This document shows positions 11,799 through 22,624 of a stretch of 64,000 bases of DNA, piece by piece. Below the pieces are notes generated by a model. The model was not told where the DNA came from. It saw only the letters and a program-made list of their open reading frames with translations, and did no database searches. The stretch is taken from the NCBI GenBank assembly GCA_002007465.1, contig LNAC01000032.1:10498594-10562593 (forward strand). The letters run 5' to 3'. A program made the position numbers and the translations under genes. This DNA is from Ailurus styani (lineage: Eukaryota; Chordata; Mammalia; Carnivora; Ailuridae). The number at the start of each line of letters is the position of its first letter. Within the stretch, counting starts at the first letter, position 1.

Positions 11799-12946
11799 TT
11801 TTTTCTTTTTTTTTTTTAATTAACATATAATGTATTATTTGTTTCAGGGGTACAGGTCTGTGATTCAACAGTCTTACACAATTCACAGCACTTACCATAG
11901 CACATACCCTCCCCAATGTCCATCATCCAGTCACCCCATCCCTCCCACCCCCCTTCCCTCCAGCAACCCTCAGTTTGTTTCCTAAGATTAAGAGTCTCTT
12001 ATGGCTTGTCTCCCTCTCTGGTTTCATCTTGTTTCATTTTTCCCTCCCTTCCCCTATGATCCTGTCTTGTTTCTCAAATTCCTCATATCAGTGAGATCAT
12101 GATATTCTATTTCTCTGGTGACTGACTTATTTCACTTAGCATAATATCCTCTACTTCCACCCATGTTGTTGCAAATGGCAAGATTTCATCTTTTTTGATG
12201 GCTGCATAATATTCCTGTGTGTATGTGTAGCACATCTTTTTTTTTTTTAATTTTTATTGTGTTATGTTAGTCACCATAAATATACCACATCTTCTTTATC
12301 CATTCATCCATAGATAAAAATCTAGGCTCTTGCCATAGTTTGGCTATTGTGGACACTGCTGCTATAAACATTTGGGTGTACGTACCCCTTTGGAACACTA
12401 CATTTGTATCTTTGTGGTAAATACCCAGTAGTGCAATTGCTGGGTCATAGGGTAGCTCTATTTTCAACTTCTTGAGGTACCTCCATACTGTTTTCCAGAG
12501 TGGCTGCACCAGCTCGCATTCCCACCAATAGTGTAGGAGGGTTCCCCTTTATCTACATCCTTGCCAATATCTGTCATTTCCTGACTTGTTAATTTTAGCC
12601 ATTCTGACTAGTGTGAGGTAGTATCTCACTGTGGTTTTGATTTGTATTTCCCTGATGCAAAGTGATGTTGAGCATTTTTTCATGTGTTTGTTGGCCATTT
12701 GGATGTCTTCTTTGCAGAAATGTCTGTTCATGTCTTCTGCCCATTTCTTGATTGGACTGTTTGTTCTTTGGGTATTGAGTTTGATAAGTTCTTTATAGAT
12801 TTTGGATACTAGCCCTTTATCGGATGTATCATTTGCAAATATCTTCTTCCATTCTGTCAGTTGTCTTTTGGTTTTGTTGACTGTTTCCTTTGCTGTGCAA
12901 AAGATTTTATCTTGATGAAGTCCCAATAGTTCATTTTTGCCTTTGA
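11799..12946 (-). mobile_element. 5'-truncated L1, end of ORF2 plus 3'UTR
   Basis: The poly(T) at 11799-11817 is the tail and the L1 reads leftward. GAAGCTGGGTTCTT at 11785-11798 and 12947-12960 is a perfect 14-bp target duplication, so the copy is about 1.15 kb. Two frames (12926-12549 and 12509-12267) are broken pieces of the ORF2 C-terminal region, separated by a stop or frameshift, so it is not functional. A much smaller L1 tail is nested at 12239-12285. Confidence 0.93.
12239..12285 (-). mobile_element. Minute L1 3'-end insertion nested in an L1
   Basis: T-run followed by AATTTTTATTGTGTTATGTT and AGTCACCATAAATA, the extreme 3' end of carnivore L1 in reverse, interrupts the host L1. CACATCTT flanks it at 12231-12238 and 12286-12293. 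Confidence 0.7.
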
Positions 12947-12960
12947 GAAGCTGGGTTCTT

Positions 12961-15040
12961 AACAGTGTATTTTCTGAGTTCTGTTAACATGTGTGTTAAG
13001 GTAGACATAGCTTGAACACAGGTGAAATCCTGGAGTTTTGCTATCAGCAGCTTTGTAGTTTGAGAAACAAAGAAACCAAAGCTAAATATTTAAAAGAATG
13101 AATATCTGGAAATCCTTGCTCTCAAAAAAAGACATTCACCAAAGATATAGTTTTTTAAAGTGTCCAAATATTTTAAGCATTTTATCTGCATATTTGCATC
13201 AAATATTTCTTTATGTGCAAAGTATATACCTACTTAAAATGTCTAAGTTAGTTACATTTGTATAATCTACACATGATGAATAAGTACATTTAATATTGAT
13301 AATTTAATGAAAAGTATTCCTTGCCAGATGGATGCATACATTTTTTAAAGAACAAGCAGAATCATATAATATGAAATGCTATGTAAAGTTTTCTATGTAA
13401 AAATTTTATGAATAATACTGCTAAAATCCTATGCTTTAATCAGGTAATAAAATCAATCAAGTTTTAAAAAGAAAAAAAAAAGTGTGGTTAAGGAACCAAA
13501 AGCATCAGCATGCATACTATTAGAGTCATTCATAACACAAGACAGTATAAATTAGTTCATTCTGTTTCATATAAAATAACTACTTCTTGTCTTCTAAAAC
13601 AAACAACCAATTCAATTAACAACAGAAGAATAGATTTTTTCTAAGTTGAATTATCATATAATATTGCCTTTAGTTCATTTTATGGTTATTCCCTTTTGAT
13701 TTGACATAGGTATCTTTACTTTCTTTAAGGTCACTAAATAGATATACTCCCACCAGACACTAAACATACCTCTATTATAGCACTTGTGAAAAATTATAAT
13801 TTTACATTTACTTATCTATCACAAAATAATGAACTTATGAGGGCAAGGACTAAATTTCTGTCATTATTAGGAGATATCACAATGTCTGCAACATACTAAA
13901 TAAAACTTAATGTTGAATATATGAATGAATGAGACCTGAAAATGAGATGGGCAAAGTATGACATGACTGTGTACAAAATGTTCCAAATCTAACTTTAAAT
14001 AGTTAATGTTTAACCAAAGCAGTAGGACATATCATGGCAGTATGAACTTAACTATATTCGATTACTCTACAAAAATTCTAATGGGTCCACCTGCATTCAA
14101 TACGTGGAATTCTTTTATTTTAGACATGAATCATGGATGTGTAGGATCATGAATGTCACACAGTATTCTCTACTATTCCTACACAAGCCTAGCATAACTA
14201 CAGAGAAAAAAAATTATGTTTGTTCTACCTAAATGTGCTCACTTTCTTAGATCTCAAAGACTTACACAATGCATTGTTTGTTTTTTGAGTGGTAGTAAAA
14301 TATTCCAAATTTCCAAGTGAGTGTATCTGTCAACAGAAGGCTCTGAATACTATTAGCTTCTATTAAAAAACTTAGAGGATAAAGATTTACTGCATCATAT
14401 AGTCCATTATATGACTATCAAACTAGAAAATTATACCTGAACTCTACCTTACTAAAAACACAAAATATTCATATTTCCTTAGTTGTTAGTGATTTGTTAT
14501 AAAAGAGTAAAATTACTATAAACTACACACAGTTTAAAAAAGGCATATAATACTTTTGGCCTTCATCAAGAGGTAGTTGTACAGCAAACAAAAAATAATG
14601 TAGTATCTTTTATTCAGATAAGAAGAAACATTACTGACTTACCATGCATTTCTTCAACTAGAATCACTCTTTTTTAATATGCTTCTAAAAAGTATTTCTT
14701 AATTTGGGATCTTTTCCATTTCCTGGCTATTCTTCCCTTACCTTGACTACTTCAAGCAAAGAGTTAATCTTTTAACTATTTTGTCTTTAACATCATGACT
14801 ATTTTTCCAAAGTAACAATTTTACAGTTGGTCATTAATATTCACATACATCCATAACTCAAAAAATGAAAACTGCAGTAAATAATAAGTGAGTCACAATG
14901 AAAAATGAAATAACTTTGCTTTTATTTATTAACTTGGTATAAAACATATTCCCATGGTGTGGTATCTCTTCCAGTTTCAACATAATGGATAAACTACAGT
15001 TTTATGTGAAGTAAGATTTATACAAAATCAAACTTCGAAA
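12961..15040. other. Intron 2, AT-rich, nothing assigned
   Basis: About 2 kb of AT-rich DNA without SINEs, LINEs or exon-like signals that I recognise. Low CpG and no long frames. Confidence 0.5.
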
Positions 15041-15042
15041 AG

Positions 15043-15074
15043 AAGAATTTTCAAAAAAAAAAAAAAGAATTTTC
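15043..15074 (+). mobile_element. Poly(A)-only insertion with target duplication
   Basis: AAGAATTTTC at 15043-15052 is repeated at 15065-15074 with only a 12-base A run (15053-15064) between. This looks like an abortive L1-driven insertion consisting of tail alone, though slippage cannot be excluded. Confidence 0.5.
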
Positions 15075-15198
15075 TTCAATTGCCTACTTTTCTGGCTGGT
15101 GTTTCTTTCTTCTAAGAGAAGGCCAAGTATTTAAAACATTTTTTTTAATTTATAAAAGAATTTATATGCCTATTTCACTATTTCATTAAATCTTCCAT

Positions 15199-15392
15199 TT
15201 TTAAAAAAGATTTTATTTATTTATTTGACAGAGAGATAGAGAGAGAGTACAAGTAGGCAGAGCGGCAGGCAGAGGGAGAGGAAGAAGCAGGCTCTCCGCT
15301 GAGTAGGGAGCCCCATGTGGGGCTAGATCCCACTACCCTGGGATCACAAGCTGAGCCCAAGGCAGATGCTTAACCAACTAAGCCACCCAGGT
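15199..15392 (-). mobile_element. CAN-SINE
   Basis: Tail TTTTTAAAAAAGATTTTATTT, (GA) block, and reverse head ending GGTGCC at about 15395. Possible diverged duplication TCATTAAATCTT (15183-15194) against TCACTAAATCTT (15398-15409). Confidence 0.92.
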
Positions 15393-15409
15393 GCCCATCA
15401 CTAAATCTT

Positions 15410-15621
15410 TTTTTTTTTTTTTTAAAGATTTTTTTATTTATTCATTTGACACAGAGAGAGAGATCACAAGCAGGCAGAGAGGCAGGCAGAGAGAGAGGAG
15501 AGAGGAGGAAGCAGGCTCCCCGCTGAGCAGAGAGCCCGATGTGGGCCTCGATCCCAGGACCCTGGGATCATGACCTGAGCCGAAGGCAGCGGCTTTAACC
15601 CACTGAGCCACCCAGGCGCCC
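15410..15621 (-). mobile_element. CAN-SINE, young subtype, inserted at the head of its neighbour
   Basis: Perfect 17-bp duplication GCCCATCACTAAATCTT at 15393-15409 and 15622-15638. Its first bases GCCC belong to the head of the SINE at 15199, which dates this one as the later arrival. Confidence 0.97.
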
Positions 15622-15914
15622 GCCCATCACTAAATCTTAAAACACCAAAATTCACATGACATTAAAAACTCACAAAAAGAATCCATGTAAAAGTACATCA
15701 AAGTAAAAAAAAAGTCCTAAGTAATAAAGTTCACACTTTCAGGGTTGAGTAATCTAAACATAAACAAAAAATGAATAGCTAAATTTATAGCTATGGACAT
15801 AATTCAAAGGTGATATGATATAACCTTGCAATTGTAAACAGTTTTCTTGTACTAAAAGTAATGCTTTACTTGATACATTACATCAATAACAGAAAGAATA
15901 AAAACCATATAATC

Positions 15915-16113
15915 GGAGGGCCTGTGTGGCTCAGTTGGGTAAGCAACTGCCTTCAGTTCAGGTCATGAACCTGGAGTCCCAGGATTGAGTCAGTTCCCTG
16001 CTCAGCAGGAGTCTGCTTCTCCCTCTGACCCTCCCCCATCTCATGCTCTCTCTCTCTCTCAAATAAATAAATAAAATCTTAAAAAGACAAAAACAAAACA
16101 AAACAAAAACACG
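15915..16113 (+). mobile_element. CAN-SINE nested in L1
   Basis: CCATATAATC at 15905-15914 and 16114-16123 flanks it. The L1 text is continuous when the SINE is removed (AAAAACCATATAATC then ATTTCAGG). Diverged body; tail includes (AAAAC)n. Confidence 0.93.
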
Positions 16114-17489
16114 CCATATAATCATTTCAGGAGATTCAGGGAAAAAAGCATCTGACAAAGTACAATATCTGTTCATGATAAAAACACTCAACAGGGTATA
16201 TCTAGAGGGAACATATCTCAACATAATAAAGGCCATTTATGAAAAACCCACAGCTAACATACTCAACAAAGAAAAACTGAGAGCTTTTGCTCTAAGGTCA
16301 GGAACAAGAGAAGAATGTCTACTCTCACCACTTACTCAACCTAGTACTGGAAGTCCTAGCCACAGCAATCAGACAACATAAAGAAATAAAAGGCATCTAA
16401 ATTAGTAAGGAAGAAGTAAAACTTAAACTATTTGCAGATAACATGATACTGTATATAGAAAATCTAAAAGACTCCACCAAAAAACTACTAGAACTAATAA
16501 ACAAATTCAATAAAGTTTTAGGATACAGAATCAATATATAGAAATCTATTATGTTTCTATACACCAAAAGTGAAGAAGTAAAATTAAGAAAATAATCCCA
16601 TTTACAATTACATCCGAAACAGTAAAATATCTAGGAATAAACTTAATTACAGAGGTGAAAGATCTGTACTGTGAACACTAGAAAACATTGATGAAAGAAA
16701 TTCAAGACAATGCAAAGAAATGGAAAGACATTTTATGCTTACAGAATGGAAAAACTAGTATTATTAAAGTGTCTATACTATCCAAAGCAATCTACAGATT
16801 TAATGCAATCCCTATCAAAATACCAAAAGTAGTTTTCACAGAACTAGAACAAACAACCTTTAAATTTGTATGGAACCACGAAAGACCCCGAATAGCCAAA
16901 GCAATCTTGACAAAGAAAGACAAAACTGGACATATGACAATTCCAGGCTTCAAGTTATGTTATAAAGCTGTAGTAATCAAAACATCATGGTACTGGTGGG
17001 AAAAAAAAAAAAAACCAGACACAGATTAATGGAACAGAATACAAAGTCCAGTAATAAGCCCACAATTATATGGTCAGTTAATCTTTGACAAAAGAGGCGT
17101 GAATATCCAATGAGAAAGAGACTGTCTCTTCAACAAATGGTGTAGGGAAAACTGAACATCTATAATGAAAAGAATGAAACTGGACCACTTTCTTATACCT
17201 TACACAAAAATAAACTCAAAATTGATTAAAGACCTAAATGTGTGACCTGAAACCATAAGAATCCTAGAAGATAGCATTATGCATTTCTCTGATATCATGC
17301 ATAGAACATTTTTCTACATATGTTTCCTGACGCCAAGGGAAACAAAAGCAAAAATAAACTATTGGGACTATACCAAAATAAGAACTTCTATAAAGCAAAG
17401 GAAACGACCAAAAAACTAAGAGACACCTACTGAATGGGAGAAGATATTTCCAAATGACATATCTGATAAACGGCTAGTATCCAAAACAT

Positions 17490-17539
17490 AAAGAATTTAT
17501 ACAACTCAAAAAAAAAAAAAAAAGAATTTATACAACTCA
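17490..17539 (+). mobile_element. Poly(A)-only insertion inside L1, 19-bp duplication
   Basis: AAAGAATTTATACAACTCA at 17490-17508 and again at 17521-17539, separated only by 12 A. The duplicated text is normal L1 ORF2 sequence present once in other copies (see 43205-43222). Confidence 0.6.
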
Positions 17540-18747
17540 ACATACATGCCAAAAAAAAAAAAAGAAAAAAACCCCCACAAATAATTCAATTAAAAAATGG
17601 ACATTAGACATGAACAGACATTTCTCCAAAGAAGACATACAGATGGCCAACAGACACATGAAAGGATGCAGAATGTCATTCATCATCAGGGAAATGCAAA
17701 TCAAAATCATAATGAGATATCACCTCACACCTGTCAAAACGGCTAAAATAAAAAACTCAAGAAACAATGTGTTGGCAAGGACGTGGAGAAAAAAGAACCC
17801 TCATGCACTGTTGGTGGGAAAGCAAACTGGTGTAGCCACTGTGGAAAACAATATGGAGGTTCCTTACAAAGTTAAAAATAGAACTACTCTAGAATCAAAT
17901 AATTGCACTATTGGGTATTTATCCCCCAAAACACAAAAACACTAATTCAAAGGGATACATGCACCCCTATGTTTACTGTAGCATTATTTACAATAGCCAA
18001 ATTATGGAAGCAGCCCAAATGTCCACCGAAAGATGGATAAATAAGATGTGGTATGTATACACATAAACACACACACACACAGTGGAATATTATTCATCCA
18101 TAAAAAGGAATGAAATCTTGCCATTTGCAACAATGTGGATAGATGCTAGTGTACAGTGCTAAAGTGAAATAAGTCAAAGAAAGACAAACACCACATGATT
18201 TCACTCATATGTGAAATTTAGAAAAAAGCAAGAAACAAAGAGAGAGAGAAACAGAAATAGACTTTTAAGTCTAGAGAATAAAGTGATGGTTACCAAAGGG
18301 AAGGTGGGTGAAATAGGGTGATGGGAATTAAAGAGCACACTTATCATTATGAGCACTGAGTAATGTGCAGAATTTTTTAACTGCAATATTGTACACCTGA
18401 AACTAATATAATACTGTATGTTAACTGGAATTAAAATTAAAAACTTAATAAAAAATTATATGACACCCCTAAAAAAGTAATGCTTTACTGTCTATAGTTT
18501 TGAAAACTTGGGGGGCTATATAGTACTAAACTGAGAAATTTTATGTTTATCAGACCATTTAATAATCACTTCTTCTAAAATATATAATTCATGTTATTAA
18601 TTTTAATTATTCTTTAGGTATTAATTCTTATTAGATAAGTATTTGTCCCTGGATATACAAAGGAAGATACAAATTATACTGAACCTCATAGTTTACTAAA
18701 TGGTCTTAATTCTGAGACTGTAAAACTATGTTACACTTCCCATTCTT

Positions 18748-18952
18748 TTTTTTTTTTTTTAAGATTTTATTTATTTATTTGACACAGAGTGAGAGAGATT
18801 ACGAGTAGGCAGAGAGGCAGGCAGAGAGAGAGAGGAGGAAGCAGGCTCCCCGCTGAGCAGAGAGCCCGATGTGGGCCTCAATCCCAGGACGCTGAGATCA
18901 TGACCTGAGCCGAAAGCAGAGGCTTTAACCCACTAAGCCACCCAGGCGCCCG
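18748..18952 (-). mobile_element. CAN-SINE, young subtype
   Basis: Perfect 16-bp duplication TACACTTCCCATTCTT at 18732-18747 and 18953-18968. Confidence 0.97.
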
Positions 18953-19249
18953 TACACTTCCCATTCTTAAGAAAAACTTCCTCTAGTAATAATGTTCCCA
19001 GTGAATAATTTTATATTATTATAAAGAAATTTTATAATATTAAAAGTAATAGATACTATTTTTAATATTAAGTGATTAGGGTAAAGGTTTATGTTTTAAA
19101 GGTAACCACTCCTGATTTTTAAAACAAATCATCCTTGAATTAAGACCATTTTCTTAATATGAAAAAACCTTTTACATTAAATCAAGAGGTGTTATACTGA
19201 ATGATGAAGCATTAGAAGGACCATCATTATTAGCAGAAATTAAAGTAAG

Positions 19250-20325
19250 ATATCATTCACATCATTGGTATTTACTATTCTGCTAGAAGTTCAAGCCAAC
19301 ATAAAAAGCCAGCTTACAAGGGAAAGAAGAAGCAAAAATGTCACTTTGCAGATGTTCTGACTGCAAAACCCAAAACAACTAGTTAAAATTTTAATTACTA
19401 AATGGATTCAGAAGCTAGTTGAATACAAATAAAAATATAAAAATCAACACATATTTCAAATTGATCTCTAACAACAGCCACTTAGAAATTATAATGGGGA
19501 AAACTCCATTTGCAACAACCAAAAAATGTAAAATATGTAGGTATACTTAAAACGAGGTATGTACAGAAAGCATGAACCAAACTACATCTTACTGAGACAC
19601 AGAAAGACTTACAGATATGTAATCTGTGTTCTTAGCTTGACAGAAGAAATGCTGAGTTTTCAATTCTTTCCAAATTAATTTATAACTTATCTCAATTCCC
19701 ATAGGAATTTTCAGGAATGTGACAATGCATTTCCACAATTTCTATGATACACTAAATCCATGAAAATAAAACTTTTTGACAGATTTATAAAGAGAAATTT
19801 CCTCCATAAAGCTAATATAATTAAAATAGCACAGTTAGCACACAATACACAGATAAATGGAACAGATAAAACTCCAAACCTGGCCCAATTACATTGAATT
19901 AAGCAGTTATTATATGATAAAAGAAACATTATCAACCAATAGGGAGTAGATTAAACAATACGTTATTGAGAAAATTGTTTAGAAAAAAAATTAGATCCTC
20001 ACCTTACACCATACATCAAAATAAATTAATAAACATAATTATAACAAGAATATGTATATTTTATAAAGAAGCTTCCATTAGGAAAAATGATTCATTAAAT
20101 TTTTATTATTTCACAAAATATCTCATTTATAGATTTCAGTGTCTACATAATGGTAAAACTTGAATCATTCTTTTACAATGCCAAATGGGTACTCCAGAAC
20201 TCTGAATTACAAGAGATAAAAATGAAAGCACTTAAACCAGGTAAGGACGCTTTCTAGAGGAAACAGCCATCACGGACTATCAAGTTCTACAGAGGTGAAA
20301 AAAAAAAAGACTGTGATACTGACGA
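19250..20325 (+). mobile_element. Old L1 (L1M-type) ORF2/3' relic
   Basis: The order is that of L1 ORF2: GGATTCAGAAGCTAGTTGAATAC, AACTCCATTTGCAACAACC, a finger-region block, CAATTACATTGAATTAAGCAG, AAAATTGTTTAGAAAAAAAATTAGATCC and ACACCATACATCAAAATAAATT. No frame of useful length survives. A 74-codon minus frame and a 65-codon plus frame here are not genes. Confidence 0.7.
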
Positions 20326-20587
20326 CACCTCTAATATCAGGTTCAAACATCTATAATCACAGTGAAGACACCAAATATAGATATTAATCAATCTATTACC
20401 ATAAGCTATTTTCCTTTAAATATCAAACTATACCTTTCTGTTGAGAATATATAATTCTTAATCAGATACTAGTATTATTAATTCATTTCTAATTCACTGT
20501 ATCAATCAAAAGTCCAATTTATAAGCCACATATTCTTTAACACATTCAAAACATACTGGGATAGTGCTTAATTGATTAGAGAAGCCT

Positions 20588-20863
20588 AGTTACACAAAAC
20601 AAACGAGCAAAGGGGAAAGGGGGAGGGAGGGCTAACCAAGAAACAGACTCTCAACTATAGAGAATAAACTGATGTTACCAGAGGGGAGGTGGAAGGATGT
20701 GTTATATAGGTGATAAGGATTAAGGAGGGCACTGTGATGAGCACTGAGTGGTGTACGGAAGTGCTGAATCACTCTATTGTACAGCTGTAACTAATATTAT
20801 ACTGTATGTTAACTAATTGGAGTTTAAATAGAAACTTAAAAAAAAAAAAAAAAAAAAAAAAAA
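20588..20863 (+). mobile_element. L1 3'UTR with long poly(A)
   Basis: AACAGACTCTCAACTATAGAG, GATGAGCACTGAGTGGTGTA, ACTGTATGTTAACTAATTGG and a 25-base A run (20839-20863). This is a roughly 275-bp 5'-truncated copy. AGAAGCC on both sides is a weak duplication candidate. Confidence 0.88.
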
Positions 20864-20973
20864 GAAGCCAGAAGCCCATTACATCAAGTATATGGCCACA
20901 GAAAATCCACAGCTAATTGTCCAGGCAGAGTGACATACAAACCCTATCCTGTTGAAAAAGAATGTCAAAAAAA

Positions 20974-21148
20974 GGGGCACCTGGGTGGCTCAGTCATTAG
21001 GTGACTGCCTTCGGCTTGGGTCCCGCGTCGGGCTCCCTGCTCAGTGGGGAGCCTACTTCTCTCCCTCCCACTCCCCCTGCTTGTGTTCCCTCTCTCACTA
21101 TGTCTCTCTCTCTGTCAAATAAATAAATAAGATCTTTAAAAAAAAAAG
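20974..21148 (+). mobile_element. CAN-SINE, older subtype, internally shortened
   Basis: GGGGCACCTGGGTGGCTCAGT then a gap: the segment between GGCTTGGGTC and CGCGTCGGG lacks the usual CATGATCCCAGGGTCC. No clear target duplication was found. Confidence 0.92.
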
Positions 21149-21149
21149 C

Positions 21150-22370
21150 CAAGAAAACACAGCAGCACAACCCCCATCACTTTTCTCTCAACAATAACTT
21201 AAAAGTGTAGTCCTCAGTGATAGTAAGTCAGCACTGGTAACTATAAATATTGAGGAAAGATCTTCTTAAGTATATATTTGGCATATAGCATCATTTCAAA
21301 TCACATTTTTCTTACATATTTTACTCTCTCTTAGGAACATGAGAAGTTCTTCAAATTTAGCAAACTTAAGAAGCAAAATGGTAACATTTATAGCTAATGT
21401 TAGAAAACCAGATCCTCTGCCAATGTTTTAATCACAAAGTACAAATACCAATGGAAGCTTATCTCCTTCTGGAGACTGCACATAACAAGAGCTTTTTTGC
21501 TCCTTATGAATTATAGCTTAAAAGTACATCAGAGGGCAAAACTGCAACCAGTATCACAGTTATATCTTGTTTCTGTTATTAATCTCATGGCCTGTGACAG
21601 ATTTCAAGATGGTCTTTCTCATTCTTCCAATCAGATCAAGCCTTTCCATGATCCCTTTCTACAAACTCCTGGATACCAATATTTGGATATACACTGTCCT
21701 CTTTCTGCTTTTGACTAAATGCACAGACCATATCTTGGGACCATATCTTTCTCTTCCTTAGAATCTAACCCTTGAACGATGAACTTAAGTTCACTATTTT
21801 AAATGTCTTCTTTTAACTGTCCTTTCCTACACTGAATTACCCAATTGGATTTTATTGATGACATGCATTTTCCATCATATCTTACTGGATGGCCCAACTC
21901 TTAAACGTACTTCAATCAGCCATCACCCACAATTCAAGAAACAATGGCCTATAAAGCTGCAAAAGACAAGTATTTATAAATACCTTATAAAATTTTAAAA
22001 ATGAGATTCAATATGTAATCAATATTTTTAAAACTCTTAATGAGACAGTTTATGTATTTTCTTGGTACTACGTCCCTGAAATCTACAGTGCCTAAATTCA
22101 GACTAACCTCATTTCAAACGTTCAATAGCCATGTCAGATAATGAATACTGGACAGCATGAGTTTAGAAGATTCCTGTGGAAGACTAATGAGTATAGTGTT
22201 CCTTGGGTTTTTCCATGTTTAATGGTGTTTTTTTATAGACTTGATACTGAGCAGGATGGCTCAATATAAAATTCCTATTTCTTGAATTTTTTAAAAATAC
22301 CATTCCATTATTGAATTGCTTTGTATATTGCTGTTGAGAAGTCTGATGCCAACATGATTTTCTTTCCTCT
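21150..22370. other. Intron 2, nothing assigned
   Basis: AT-rich. Frames at 21497-21761 overlap each other and show no recognisable domain. Confidence 0.5.
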
Positions 22371-22389
22371 TTAAAAAACTTCATCTTTT

Positions 22390-22610
22390 TGGGCGCCTGG
22401 GTGGCTCAGTGGGTTAAAGCCTCTGCCTTTGGCTCAGGTCATGATCTCAGGGTCCTGGGATGGAGGCCTGCATCGGACTCTCTGCTCCGCAGGGAGCCTG
22501 CTTCCTCCTCTCTCTGCCTGCCTCTCTGCCTACTTGTAATCTCTCTTTCTGTGTCAAATAAATAAATAAAATCTTTAAAAATAAATAAATAAATAAATAA
22601 ATAAAAAAAT
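22390..22610 (+). mobile_element. CAN-SINE with (AAAT)n tail
   Basis: AAAAAACTTCATCTTTT (22373-22389) recurs as AAAAAACTTCATCCTTTT at 22611-22628. The tail is expanded to (AAAT)n (22558-22610), a likely microsatellite. Confidence 0.96.
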
Positions 22611-22624
22611 AAAAAACTTCATCC

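Larger units (their letters stand above)
15871..18472 (+). mobile_element. 5'-truncated L1 with ORF2 remnants
   Basis: Perfect 17-bp target duplication AAAAGTAATGCTTTACT at 15854-15870 and 18473-18489. The body begins within the reverse-transcriptase region of ORF2 and runs through the ORF2 C-terminus to the 3'UTR (ACACCTGAAACTAATATAA, ...TGTATGTTAACTGGAATT). Frames at 16175-16381, 16688-17029 and 17610-17945 are fragments with stops and shifts between them. A SINE (15915-16113) and a poly(A)-only insertion (17490-17539) lie inside. Not active. Confidence 0.93.

Noticed and set aside
12267..12926. Protein-coding gene with reverse-transcriptase-like C-terminus
   Set aside because: Broken L1 ORF2 remnant inside a 5'-truncated insertion with its own target duplication.
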